From Planobispora longispora (GTDB lineage: Bacteria; Actinomycetota; Actinomycetes; Streptosporangiales; Streptosporangiaceae), in assembly GCF_016863135.1 (NCBI RefSeq), contig NZ_BOOH01000028.1:1-64000 (forward strand): a stretch of DNA of 64,000 bases, given 5' to 3'. Positions within the stretch are counted from its first letter, which is position 1, and every line of letters begins with the position of its first letter. The position numbers and the translations under genes are program-made. Below, piece by piece: positions 38,397-47,420 of the stretch. The notes below the pieces were generated by a model. That model had not been told where the DNA came from, searched no databases, and saw nothing but the letters and a program-made list of their open reading frames with translations.

Positions 38397-38570
38397 ATGA
38401 ACGCGACGGATGAGAAGCAGACCGAGATCGCATCGGGCGTCAGGGATCTGCGTGATGTGCCGCTCTCGCTCGTCCGTGAAGCGGAGTTCGACGACATCGT
38501 GCGCCGGCTCCTCCCCGACGCGTCGGGTGTCCGGCGCGTTCCGGTGGCCGCTTTCAACTCGTCGATCTGA
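38397..38570 (+). CDS. fxsA: FxsA: FxSxx-COOH peptide precursor
   Basis: 57 aa, too short to be flagged by most gene finders. It ends at the C-terminus in F-N-S-S-I, matching the FxSxx-COOH signature (Phe53, Ser55). The front is a hydrophilic, charged leader with LVREAEFDDIVRRLLPDASG. Downstream FxsB should modify the C-terminal core; relatives form a three-residue cyclophane between an aromatic ring and the residue two ahead, so Phe53-Ser55 is the expected link. GAGGAT just before ATG 38397 is the ribosome binding site. First gene of the fxs operon. Confidence 0.9.
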   Translation: MNATDEKQTEIASGVRDLRDVPLSLVREAEFDDIVRRLLPDASGVRRVPVAAFNSSI

Positions 38571-38591
38571 CGTGCGGGGAGGGCCGCCGTC

Positions 38592-41069
38592 GTGAGCGGG
38601 CCCTTCGTGCCTTTCCGGCAGTTCGTCCTCAAGGTCCACAGCCGGTGCGACCTCGCGTGTGACCACTGCTACGTCTACGAGCACGCCGACCAGAGCTGGC
38701 GCGGCAGGCCCAAGGTGATCTCCGACGAGACCGTCTCGTGGGCCGCCCTGCGCATCGCCGAACACGTCAAGGAGCACGGCCTCGACGCCGTGCACGTGGT
38801 CATGCACGGCGGCGAGCCGCTGCTGGCCGGGCGCGACCGGCTCGCCCGGACCGCGGCCGAGCTCCGGACCCGGCTCGACGGGCTCTGCACACTCGACCTG
38901 CGCATCCACACCAACGGCGTCCTGCTCGACGAGCGTTTCTGCGACGTGTTCGCCGAGTACGGCGTCAAGGTCGGCGTCTCGCTCGACGGCGACCGGGCCG
39001 CCAACGACAGGCACCGGCGCTTCGCCGACGGCCGCAGCAGTTACGACCCGGTCGTCCGCGCCGTGCGGTTGCTGCGCTCCCGGCCCGAGCTGTACGCCGG
39101 GCTGCTGTGCACGATCGACGTGGCGAACGATCCGATCGCGGTCTACCGCGCGCTCGCCGATCTCGACCCGCCCCGCATCGACTTCCTGCTCCCGCACGCC
39201 ACCTGGGACGATCCGCCGCCGCGCCCGACGCCCACCGCCTACGCCGACTGGCTGATCGCGATCTTCGAGACCTGGGCGGCCGAGGGCGGCGCCCCGCCGG
39301 TCAGGATGTTCGAGTCGATCATCAGCACGCTCGGCGGCGGGTCGAGCCTCACCGAGTCGCTCGGCCTGCAACCGTCCGACCTGGTCGTCATCGAGACCGA
39401 CGGGAGCTACGAGCAGGCCGACTCGCTGAAGACGGCCTTCGAGGGGGCGCCCGAGACCGGTCTGCACGTGCTGCGCCACACCCTCGACGAGGTCGCCCGG
39501 CACACCGGCATCCTCGCCCGCCAGCAGGGTCTCGGCGGGCTCTGCGACGAGTGCCGCGCGTGCCCGGTCGTGGACAGCTGCGGGGGCGGGCTCTACGCCC
39601 ACCGCTACCGGAGCGGCTCGGGGTTCGCCAACCCCAGCGTGTTCTCCGCCGACCTGTTCAAGCTCATCACCCACGTCCGCGGCAGGAAGAGGATGTCCAC
39701 CCCGACGCACACCGTGCCCGCCTCGGCCGTCGACACGCTGGCCTCCGGGCTGGGCGGGCGGCACGAGGTCTTCCACCTGGCCGAGTCGCAGCGCAGCCTG
39801 CGGCGGGCGCTGCTGGCGGCGGTCAACAGGGCCGTGAGCACGGCCGCCGACCCGGTCTCGGACGCGGCTGCCCATCCGGTCCCGGGCCCGGCCGCCACCG
39901 CCGGCCGGGCCGCCGGTGAGGACCCCGGCCACGACATCCGGGCGGCGTGGGAGCTGATCGCCACGCTGGACGGCACGCATCCCGGCGCGGTCGACTCCGT
40001 GCTCGCCCATCCCTACGTGCGGGTCTGGGCCACCGAGTGCCTGCGGGACAGGGGACACGCGGGCCACCTGGCCAACATCGCCGCGGCCGCCGCGATCCGC
40101 GCGGGCGTCACCGCCTCGCTCGACGTGCAGGTGCTCGGCGGCTCGGTGCACCTGCCCACGCTCGGCGTCCTGGCCGTGGACCCGGGCGGCGCGGCGCCGG
40201 GCTCCCGCCGTACGGCGCGGCTGGAGACGGCGGGCGGCTCCTTCCGGCTGCCCGGGCACGGAGCCCTCGGCACGATCACCCCGGACGGCGGCCACCGCGA
40301 CGGTCAGCGGGGCTGGCACCCCGTCCGGCGGCTCTCGGCCGGCGGCTTCTCCGTCGCGCTGGAGGACACCGACCCGTTCCGGGACTGCCACCAGTGGCCC
40401 GCCGCCGGCCGCCTCACCGCCGAAGAGGCCGCCGCCTGGCAGCGGGCGTTCGAGGGCGCCTGGGCGCTGATCGAGTCCGATCACCCCGAATACGCCCCGG
40501 GACTGCGCGCCGGGCTCACCACGCTGATGCCGCTCACCCCGGCGCCCGAGGGCCGGGAGGTCAGCTCGACCGCGCGGCACGCCTTCGGCGCGGTCGCCGC
40601 GGCGCTGCCCGACGGTCCCGCCACGCTCGCGCTCCTCATGATCCATGAGTTCCAGCACGTCAAGATGGGCGCCGTCCTGGACATCCTCGATCTCTACGAC
40701 GAGAAGGACACCCGGCTGTTCTACGCGCCCTGGCGGGACGATCCCCGGCCGCTGGAGGGCCTGCTCCAGGGCGCCTACGCGCACATCGCGGTCACCGGCT
40801 TCTGGCGGGCCCGCAGGCACTCCGAGCCCGATCCGGCGCAGGCGCAGTTCGCCCGCTGGCGGCGGGACACGGCCGAGGCCGTCGAGACGCTCGCCTCGTC
40901 CGGCGCGCTGACCCCGCTGGGCGCGCGGTTCGTGGAGCGGATGCGGCAGGCGGTCACCCCGTGGCTGGACGAGCCGGTCCCGGCGGAGGCCCTGGAGGTC
41001 GCGGCCCGTTCCGCGCGCGACCACAGGGAGAGGTGGACGGCCGCCTCCTCGCTCCCGGAGACCCCGTAG
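38592..41069 (+). CDS. fxsB: FxsB: radical SAM/SPASM maturase fused to an HExxH domain
   Basis: 825 aa. The radical SAM 4Fe-4S motif is Cys19-x3-Cys23-x2-Cys26 (CDLACDHC). A SPASM-type Cys cluster is at 318, 321, 324 and 330. The C-terminal part (about 400-825) carries H685-E-F-Q-H689 and fits the aKG-HExxH peptide beta-hydroxylase-type domain. Reports on such fusions describe cyclophane formation by the radical SAM half and beta-hydroxylation by the HExxH half. GTG 38592 has GGGGAGGG upstream. The substrate should be FxsA, 21 bp before. Confidence 0.92.
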   Translation: MSGPFVPFRQFVLKVHSRCDLACDHCYVYEHADQSWRGRPKVISDETVSWAALRIAEHVKEHGLDAVHVVMHGGEPLLAGRDRLARTAAELRTRLDGLCTLDLRIHTNGVLLDERFCDVFAEYGVKVGVSLDGDRAANDRHRRFADGRSSYDPVVRAVRLLRSRPELYAGLLCTIDVANDPIAVYRALADLDPPRIDFLLPHATWDDPPPRPTPTAYADWLIAIFETWAAEGGAPPVRMFESIISTLGGGSSLTESLGLQPSDLVVIETDGSYEQADSLKTAFEGAPETGLHVLRHTLDEVARHTGILARQQGLGGLCDECRACPVVDSCGGGLYAHRYRSGSGFANPSVFSADLFKLITHVRGRKRMSTPTHTVPASAVDTLASGLGGRHEVFHLAESQRSLRRALLAAVNRAVSTAADPVSDAAAHPVPGPAATAGRAAGEDPGHDIRAAWELIATLDGTHPGAVDSVLAHPYVRVWATECLRDRGHAGHLANIAAAAAIRAGVTASLDVQVLGGSVHLPTLGVLAVDPGGAAPGSRRTARLETAGGSFRLPGHGALGTITPDGGHRDGQRGWHPVRRLSAGGFSVALEDTDPFRDCHQWPAAGRLTAEEAAAWQRAFEGAWALIESDHPEYAPGLRAGLTTLMPLTPAPEGREVSSTARHAFGAVAAALPDGPATLALLMIHEFQHVKMGAVLDILDLYDEKDTRLFYAPWRDDPRPLEGLLQGAYAHIAVTGFWRARRHSEPDPAQAQFARWRRDTAEAVETLASSGALTPLGARFVERMRQAVTPWLDEPVPAEALEVAARSARDHRERWTAASSLPETP

Positions 41070-41175
41070 CCTCCGGAGGTCTCCCCCTTCTCGCAGGAAA
41101 CATGGAAAACGCGGATCTGGCACTTTTCCAATAAATGCCGCGTTTCTATAGTGTCTTGCATACGGGAGGAGGCGG
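41070..41175 (+). promoter_or_regulatory. AT-rich gap with inverted repeat before fxsC
   Basis: 106 bp. AAACGCGG (41107-41114) and CCGCGTTT (41138-41145) form an 8-bp inverted repeat, and TATAGTGT at 41147-41154 is a possible -10. fxsC and fxsT may therefore also have their own promoter. Confidence 0.4.
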
Positions 41176-42405
41176 ATGGCTGCGCCGTACCCTGCGGGGA
41201 GTTCTCCGGGGCCGTATTTTTTCTTCAGTTATGCTCATGTCCCGCCGCATGACGGGCCGGACTCCGGCGATCCGAACCAATGGGTCGAGAAGCTTTTCCG
41301 CGCGCTCTGCGACTACATCATGCACCACACCGGCCTGCCCGCCGGCGCGGCGGGATACATGGACCGGGGATTGCGGACGGGTGAGAACTGGCCGCGCGCC
41401 CTATCCGAACAGCTCTCCACCTGCCGGGTCTTCGTCCCCCTCTACTCGCCCCGGTATTTCGAGAGCGAGGCGTGCGGCAAGGAGTGGGCCTCCTTCGTGA
41501 ACCGGGCCAGCGACCACATCGCGGCCGGCGGAGTGATGCCCGAGGCCATCGTGCCGGCGCTCTGGACGCCGGTCCGGCTGGAATGGATGCCGCAGGTGGC
41601 GCGGGACATCCAGTTCAACCACGCCGATCTCGGCAGGCACTACGCCGAGAAGGGCTTCTACGGGATCATGAAGCTCAAGAAGTACCGGGACCACTACCAG
41701 AACGCCGTCCACGAGCTCGGACGGCGGATCATCGAGGTGGCGGAGAACACCCCGATGCCGAGGGCGGACGTCCCCAACTTCACCGAGGCCCGGAGCGTCT
41801 TCGCCGACATCACGCCGGAACGGCCGCTCACGGTGACGGTCGTGGCCCCCGACCACGCGACCCTGCCGCCGGGCCGCAACCCCTTCTACTACGGGGAGAC
41901 GCCGTCCCAGTGGGACCCCTACCGGACCGGCGACGAGCCGAGGCCGCTGGCCGCGTGCGTCGCCGAGGTGGCGCGGTCGCGCGGGTTCCTGCCGGAGGTC
42001 GGCTCCCTGGACGAGCACGCCGAGATGCTCGCCGCCGACGACTCCCACGCGCCCGGGGTGGTGCTGGTGGACCCGTGGTCGACGCGCGAGGAGGCGTGCA
42101 AGCGGGTGCTGCGCTCGGTGGACCGGACGGGCCGGCCCTGGGTGACGGTCATGGTCCCCTGGAACCGGGACGATCCCGAGACGACCGAGCACCAGGAACC
42201 GCTCATGGGCCATCTCCGGGCGGCCCTGGGCAACAAGCTCGCCGAGCCGGAGGCCAAGCCGTACGTCTCCACGTTCGACGACTTCAGGGGCATGCTCCCG
42301 GACGTCTTACGCAGGGCGGAGCAGCGCTATCTCAACCGCGCTCCCGCCTACCCGCCCGAGGGGGACAAGATCGATCGCCCGAAGCTGACCAGGCCCGAGG
42401 AGTGA
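41176..42405 (+). CDS. fxsC: FxsC: TIR-like domain protein
   Basis: 409 aa. The N-terminal TIR-like domain (about 12-165) starts YFFFSYAHVPPHDGP. It contains DRGLRTGENWPRALSEQL, then SPRYFESEACGKEW with Cys100 and Glu103 in the place where NADase TIR domains have the catalytic Glu. The C-terminal half (about 210-400) is a second alpha/beta domain of unknown role. Leu378 is encoded by TTA (42307-42309). FxsC is the defining partner in FxSxx-COOH loci. GGGAGGAGG upstream supports ATG 41176. The stop is 2 bp before the fxsT start. Confidence 0.88.
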   Translation: MAAPYPAGSSPGPYFFFSYAHVPPHDGPDSGDPNQWVEKLFRALCDYIMHHTGLPAGAAGYMDRGLRTGENWPRALSEQLSTCRVFVPLYSPRYFESEACGKEWASFVNRASDHIAAGGVMPEAIVPALWTPVRLEWMPQVARDIQFNHADLGRHYAEKGFYGIMKLKKYRDHYQNAVHELGRRIIEVAENTPMPRADVPNFTEARSVFADITPERPLTVTVVAPDHATLPPGRNPFYYGETPSQWDPYRTGDEPRPLAACVAEVARSRGFLPEVGSLDEHAEMLAADDSHAPGVVLVDPWSTREEACKRVLRSVDRTGRPWVTVMVPWNRDDPETTEHQEPLMGHLRAALGNKLAEPEAKPYVSTFDDFRGMLPDVLRRAEQRYLNRAPAYPPEGDKIDRPKLTRPEE

Positions 42406-42407
42406 CC

Positions 42408-45400
42408 ATGAGCGAAGGACAGGTCATCACCTTCTACTCGTACAAGGGTGGCACCGGGCGCACCATGGCGCTGGCCAACACCGCGTGGATCCTCGCCAGC
42501 GCGGGCAAGAGGGTGCTCGTGGTGGACTGGGACCTGGAGTCCCCCGGTCTGCACAAGTTCTTCAACCCGTTCCTCGCGCCGGGGGTCGTCGCCACCACCG
42601 CGGGCGTCATCGACCTGATCGCGGACTACCAGTGGGCCGCGATGCGCAACGAGCCCCGCCCCGGCGACTGGCACAAGGAGTACGCCAAGGCGGAGAAGCA
42701 CGCGATCTCCCTCGACTGGGAGTTCCCCGACGGCGGCAGTCTCGACTACCTCTCGCCCGGCCGGGCCAACCGCGACTACTCCTCGCCGGTGTCCGGGTTC
42801 AACTGGGACAACTTCTACGACCGGCAGGGCGGCGGCCAGTTCCTCGACGCGCTGCGCGCCGACATGAAGGCCTGCTACGACTACGTCCTCATCGACAGCC
42901 GCACCGGGACCAGCGACATCGCGGGGATCTGCACGGTCCAGATGCCCGACGTCCTGGTCGACTGCTTCACCCTGGCCAACCAGGGCATCGACGGCGCCTC
43001 GCAGATGGCCAGGGACATCAGCGAGCGCTACCGCGACCGCAACATCAGGATCCTGCCCGTCCCCATGCGCATCGACATGGGCGAGAAGGAGCGGTGCGAC
43101 GTCGGGCGGGCCCTGGCGCGCCGCAAGTTCGACGGCTTCCCCAAGGGCATGACGGCCGAGGAGTCGGACGAGTACTGGGGCGCGGTCGAGATCCCCTACA
43201 CGCCCTTCTACGCCTTCGAGGAGATCCTCGCGACCTTCGGCGACGACGCGGCCCGGCCGGGCTCGCTGCTGGCCGCCTTCGAGCGGCTCACCGCGGCGAT
43301 CACCAATGGCGAGGTCTCCGCGTTCCCGCGCATGGAGGAGGCCGTACGGCTCCGGCACCTGGAGCTGTTCGTCCGGCGGCACCCCGCGCTCCAGACCGAC
43401 GTGCACGTCAGCTACGCGCACGAGGACCGGATGTGGGCGGACTGGCTCGCGGCGGTGCTCGACCGCCAGGGCTACCGGGTCATGCTGCGCGGCGTCGACG
43501 TGGACGAGACCGCGGACGCCGAGGCGGACGCGCCCAGGACCCTGGTGGTGCTCTCCGACGCCTACGTGCGCGCTCCCCGGGCGCTGGACAGGTGGGCGCA
43601 GACGACGGCCGCGGAGGCGGCGGGCCGGGGCGAGCTGATCCCGGCACGGGTCTCGGAGTCCCGCTTCCCGCCGCCGTTCGGGGACCGGGCGCTGACCGAC
43701 CTGACCAGACTCGGTGAACGCCAGGCGGCCGAGACCCTGCTGAAGGCCTTCGGCAGGATCGAGGAGGTCTCGGCGGCGGACCTGTCCGCCGTGGGCGCGC
43801 GCTTCCCGGGCAGCGAGCCGAGGGTGTGGAACGTCTCCACCCGCAACGCCGCCTTCACCGGGCGCGGCATCGTGCTGGAGACCCTCCGCCGGCACCTGAC
43901 GGGCGGCAGCACGGCGGTGGTGCTGCCGCAGGCGCTGTACGGCCTGGGCGGCGTGGGCAAGACGCAGGTCGCCCTGGAGTACGCCCACCGCTTCAAGGCC
44001 GACTACGACCTGGTCTGGTGGGTGCCCTCCGAGAACCGCGAGCGGATCAACTCCTCCTTCGAGGAACTGGCCCGCGAACTCGACATCCGGGTCGGGGAGA
44101 ACATCGCCGAGGTCGTGGGGGCGGTGCGGGAGGCGCTGCGGCTGGGGGCCCCGCACTCCCGCTGGCTGCTGATCTTCGACAACGCCGGCGACCCCGACGA
44201 GCTGCGGGACTTCTTCCCCGGCGGCACCGGTCACGTGGTGATCACCTCCCGGAACCAGGCCTGGTCGAGCGTGGCCGCGCCCCTGGAGGTCGACGTCTTC
44301 AGCCGGGAGGAGAGCCTGGAGCACCTGAGCCGCCGGGTCCCCGGTCTGGCGGCCGAGGACGCGCTGCAGGTGGCCGCGGCCCTGGGCCACCTGCCGATCG
44401 CGGTGGAGCAGGCCGCGGCGTGGCTCGCCGAGACCGGCATGCCCGCGGCCACGTTCGTGGAGCAGCTGGAGTCGGAGACCGCCCGGGTCCGGGTGTTGTC
44501 GATGAAGCAGCCGGCCGACTACCCCCACCCCGTGGCCGTCACCTGGAACCTGTCGCTGAGCAAGCTCCGGGAGAACTCGCCCGCGGCGGTGCGGCTGCTG
44601 CAGCTGTGCGCCTTCTTCGCCCCCGAGCCGATCTCGATGTCCCTGCTCTACAGCGACGAGATGATCCGCTCGCTTCTGCCGTACGACGACTCGCTGCGGG
44701 AGAAGCTCGTGCTCGGCCAGGTGATCCAGGAGATCGGCAGGTTCGCGCTGGCCCGGGTGGACCAGGGGAACAACACCATCCAGGTGCACCGGCTGGTGCA
44801 GTCCGTCATCCGCAGCCAGATGTCGGCGGAGGAGCAGGAGAAGGCCTGCCACGAGGTGCACGTGATCCTGGTGGGCGCCAGGCCGCGCCAGGGCGAGGTG
44901 GACGACCCGGAGAACTGGACCCGCTACGACCTCATCTGGCAGCACCTGCAGCCGTCCCGCGCGACCGAGTGCGTGGAGGAGGAGACGCGGCAGCTCCTCA
45001 CCGACCGGGTGCGCTATCTGTGGAAGCGGGGCGACTTCGACAGCGCGCTCACGCTGGGCGACCTCCTGGCCGGCTACTGGGAGGAGAAGTTCGGCCTGGA
45101 GGACCGCCAGCGCCTGCACCTGCTGTTCAACGTGGCCAACGTCAAGCGCTCCCAGGGCAAGTACCAGGAGGCCCACGACCTGGACGAGTGGGTCAGGGAC
45201 ATGCAGCGCAGGGTGGTCGGCGAGCGGCACCCGCACGCGCTCATGACCGCCGGAGGCCTCGCGGCGGATCTGCGCGGCCTGGGCAACTACACCAGGTCGC
45301 TGGAGATGGACAAGGTGACCTTCGACCGGTGGAAGACGCTGTACGGCGAGGACCACCCGCGCACCCTCGCGGCCGGGCACAACCTGGCGCTGTCCTACCG

Positions 45401-46301
45401 GCTCGTCGGAGACAGCCGCAACGCCCGCGAGCTGGACGAGGAGACCTTCCGGCGGCGTGACCGGGTGCTCGGCCCCACCCACCCCTACACGCTCTACTCC
45501 GCCTCCCAGCTCGCCCGGGACCTGCGCGAGCTGGGGAACTACCGCGAGTCGGTGGAGATCCTCAAGAGCACGCTCCAGCACTACAGGGAGACCCTGGGGG
45601 AGAACTTCGTCGACACCCTCAGGACGGCCAAGAGCCTGGCGGTCTCCCTGCGCCGGGCGGGCGAGCAGAACGAGGCGTGGCAGCTGGCCAAGGACACCGA
45701 GGAGCGCTACCGGCTGCGCTACCCCGGCACCCCCGACGCGCTCGCCGCCACCCTCGAGCTGGCCTGCTGCGAGTCGGCCCTGGACGACAAGGAGGGGGCC
45801 CGCGACCGCGCCGCGGCCATCGTGCGCATCTACTGGGAGAGCCTCGGCGAGACCCACCCCGGCACCCTGATCGCCCGGAACAACCTGGCGATCTACCTGC
45901 GCGGCACCGGGGAGGCGAGCCGGGCGGCGGGGCAGGCCGAGGAGGTGCTGCGGGGCCTGATCGACCGGCTCGGCGACACCCATCCCTTCACCCTGTCCGC
46001 GGCGATCAACCTGGCCAACTGCATGGCCGACGAGGGGCGGCGGGCGGAGGCCGAGGCGCTGGAGCGCCGCACGCTCGACGCGCTGCGCGACACGCTCGGC
46101 CCCGAGCATCCGGACACGCTCGCGTGCGAGGCCAACCTGTCGGTCACGCTGCACACGTCGGACCGTACGGCGCAGGCCGAGCGGCTCCGGGACCGGGTGC
46201 TGTCCGTCAAGGCCCGCGTGCTGGGCGAGGACCATCCCACCCTGGCCCACCTGCGGCAGTGGCGGCGGATCAACCGCGACCTCGAACCGCAGCCGTTCTG
46301 A
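42408..46301 (+). CDS. fxsT: FxsT: P-loop/TIR/NB-ARC/TPR protein of the FxSxx-COOH system
   Basis: 1297 aa. Residues 1-300 are a ParA/MinD-like P-loop domain (SYKGGTGRTMALAN with KGGTGRT at 13-19, then LVVDWDLESPG). About 330-450 is a TIR-like domain (TDVHVSYAHEDRMWADWLA). About 490-820 is an NB-ARC STAND NTPase: Walker A GLGGVGKT at 512-519, Walker B WLLIFDNA near 590, HLPIAVEQAAAW typical of ARC. From about 860 on there are eight or nine tetratricopeptide repeats of the kinesin light chain type. It should act as a signal-dependent oligomerising switch. ATG 42408 has GAGGAG 6 bp upstream; fxsC overlaps closely. Confidence 0.9.
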   Translation: MSEGQVITFYSYKGGTGRTMALANTAWILASAGKRVLVVDWDLESPGLHKFFNPFLAPGVVATTAGVIDLIADYQWAAMRNEPRPGDWHKEYAKAEKHAISLDWEFPDGGSLDYLSPGRANRDYSSPVSGFNWDNFYDRQGGGQFLDALRADMKACYDYVLIDSRTGTSDIAGICTVQMPDVLVDCFTLANQGIDGASQMARDISERYRDRNIRILPVPMRIDMGEKERCDVGRALARRKFDGFPKGMTAEESDEYWGAVEIPYTPFYAFEEILATFGDDAARPGSLLAAFERLTAAITNGEVSAFPRMEEAVRLRHLELFVRRHPALQTDVHVSYAHEDRMWADWLAAVLDRQGYRVMLRGVDVDETADAEADAPRTLVVLSDAYVRAPRALDRWAQTTAAEAAGRGELIPARVSESRFPPPFGDRALTDLTRLGERQAAETLLKAFGRIEEVSAADLSAVGARFPGSEPRVWNVSTRNAAFTGRGIVLETLRRHLTGGSTAVVLPQALYGLGGVGKTQVALEYAHRFKADYDLVWWVPSENRERINSSFEELARELDIRVGENIAEVVGAVREALRLGAPHSRWLLIFDNAGDPDELRDFFPGGTGHVVITSRNQAWSSVAAPLEVDVFSREESLEHLSRRVPGLAAEDALQVAAALGHLPIAVEQAAAWLAETGMPAATFVEQLESETARVRVLSMKQPADYPHPVAVTWNLSLSKLRENSPAAVRLLQLCAFFAPEPISMSLLYSDEMIRSLLPYDDSLREKLVLGQVIQEIGRFALARVDQGNNTIQVHRLVQSVIRSQMSAEEQEKACHEVHVILVGARPRQGEVDDPENWTRYDLIWQHLQPSRATECVEEETRQLLTDRVRYLWKRGDFDSALTLGDLLAGYWEEKFGLEDRQRLHLLFNVANVKRSQGKYQEAHDLDEWVRDMQRRVVGERHPHALMTAGGLAADLRGLGNYTRSLEMDKVTFDRWKTLYGEDHPRTLAAGHNLALSYRLVGDSRNARELDEETFRRRDRVLGPTHPYTLYSASQLARDLRELGNYRESVEILKSTLQHYRETLGENFVDTLRTAKSLAVSLRRAGEQNEAWQLAKDTEERYRLRYPGTPDALAATLELACCESALDDKEGARDRAAAIVRIYWESLGETHPGTLIARNNLAIYLRGTGEASRAAGQAEEVLRGLIDRLGDTHPFTLSAAINLANCMADEGRRAEAEALERRTLDALRDTLGPEHPDTLACEANLSVTLHTSDRTAQAERLRDRVLSVKARVLGEDHPTLAHLRQWRRINRDLEPQPF

Positions 46302-46307
46302 CGGCCC

Positions 46308-46345
46308 GGACGCCGCCCCGCTCCGGCCGGAACGGGGCGGCGTCC
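46308..46345 (+). terminator. Terminator hairpin of the fxs operon
   Basis: Perfect 13-bp GC stem (46308-46320 with 46333-46345), 12-nt loop, 6 bp after the fxsT stop. No T-run. Confidence 0.8.
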
Positions 46346-46350
46346 GCGGC

Positions 46351-46430
46351 GGCGGCCGGTCATCCGCCGGCGTCGGCCGTGGCGGCCGGTCACCCGTCGG
46401 CGTCGGTCGCGGCGGCGGGTCACCCGTCGG
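46351..46430. repeat. 30-bp tandem repeats at the 3' end of the alpha/beta hydrolase gene
   Basis: 46351-46380, 46381-46410 and a partial copy from 46411. The third copy contains the reverse-strand stop codon (TCA at 46420-46422). The other two are outward copies of the gene end. Confidence 0.9.
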
Positions 46431-47304
46431 CGAGCCAGGTCAGGATGTCGGGAAGAACGTAAAGCGAGCCGAAGTGCGCGGCGCCCTCCTGGATGATCAC
46501 CGTGGCGTCCGGGATCCGCTGCCCCAGCCAGCGGGCGTGACCGACGGGGGAGAAGACGTCCTCGTCCCCGTGCCAGAGCAGGGTCGGCACGGAGATGGCG
46601 GCCGGGTCGAAGCCCCACGGACCGCTGAAGGCGACCGCGTCGTCCACCCAGCCGCCCGCGGACTGCCGGAGCGCCTCGGCGAAGTTCATGGCCAGCATCC
46701 GCCGGATGCCGAAGTCGGCGACGACGTGCCGGTCGGGTTCGGGAAGCTCGGCGTCGAGCGCCGGGACCAGCTGGGTCGGGTCGGCCCTGACCCGGTCGGC
46801 GACACCGGCCAGCAGCACGGTGAGCGCGCCCGCGCCCCGGGCCGCCGCGGTGTACTCGATCACGTTCGACCGTGACATCCCCTCGAACCAGTCGAGTCCC
46901 TCGGCGCCGCGCGGGGCCAGCGGGACCAGCGCGGCCAGCCGGGTGATCCGCTCCGGCAGCAGGGCCGCGCAGGCCAGCGCGTGCGGCGCGCCGCCCGAGC
47001 GGCCGGTCACCGCGAAGCGCTCGATCCCGAGGGCGTCGGCCACCGTCGCCACGTCGGCCGCCACGTCGGCGACGCTCCTGCCCATGAGCCGGTCGGAGAG
47101 CCCGTACCCCGGCCGGTCATAGGTGATCAACCGGATCCCCATGCGGTAGAGGACCGTGGGGCGCGGCGACGGCCCGATCCGGCTGCCGGGCGTGCCGTGC
47201 AGCAGGAAGATCGGTTTCCCGTCCGGCACCCCACTCTCCTCGACCGCGAGCACCCTTCCGTCCGGCGTCCGCACCAGTGCCGTCAAGGTCGACCTCCCCG
47301 TCAT
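46420..47304 (-). CDS. Alpha/beta hydrolase
   Basis: 294 aa. Core fold with the oxyanion region FLLHGTPGSR, nucleophile elbow GRSGGAPHA, Asp in LLWHGDEDVFSP and His in GAAHFG. The closest family by overall layout is the proline iminopeptidase / haloalkane-dehalogenase-like group; the substrate is unknown. ATG 47304 begins the natural N-terminus, although an in-frame ATG lies at 47382. The gene points toward fxsT and its terminator. Confidence 0.82.
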   Translation of the reverse strand: MTGRSTLTALVRTPDGRVLAVEESGVPDGKPIFLLHGTPGSRIGPSPRPTVLYRMGIRLITYDRPGYGLSDRLMGRSVADVAADVATVADALGIERFAVTGRSGGAPHALACAALLPERITRLAALVPLAPRGAEGLDWFEGMSRSNVIEYTAAARGAGALTVLLAGVADRVRADPTQLVPALDAELPEPDRHVVADFGIRRMLAMNFAEALRQSAGGWVDDAVAFSGPWGFDPAAISVPTLLWHGDEDVFSPVGHARWLGQRIPDATVIIQEGAAHFGSLYVLPDILTWLADG

Positions 47305-47420
47305 CCGACCCTGAAGATATTTCCCGTTTTGTGGATTTCCGTACCCGGAGTTGACCCATCGGGTGGCGGCGGCGTCCGCCATCTCCCGCGGGCCCCGGGG
47401 GAGGCGTAGGCTCACGGAGC

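Noticed and set aside
42348-46250. 1300-codon open frame on the - strand opposite fxsT
   Set aside because: Frame mirrors fxsT in GC-rich DNA, with low-complexity Gly/Val/Leu/Arg composition and no domain; fxsT has clear domains.
46351-46430. Possible CRISPR-like array because of regular 30-bp repeats
   Set aside because: Repeats are directly adjacent with no spacers, and contain a gene stop codon; no cas genes in the window.
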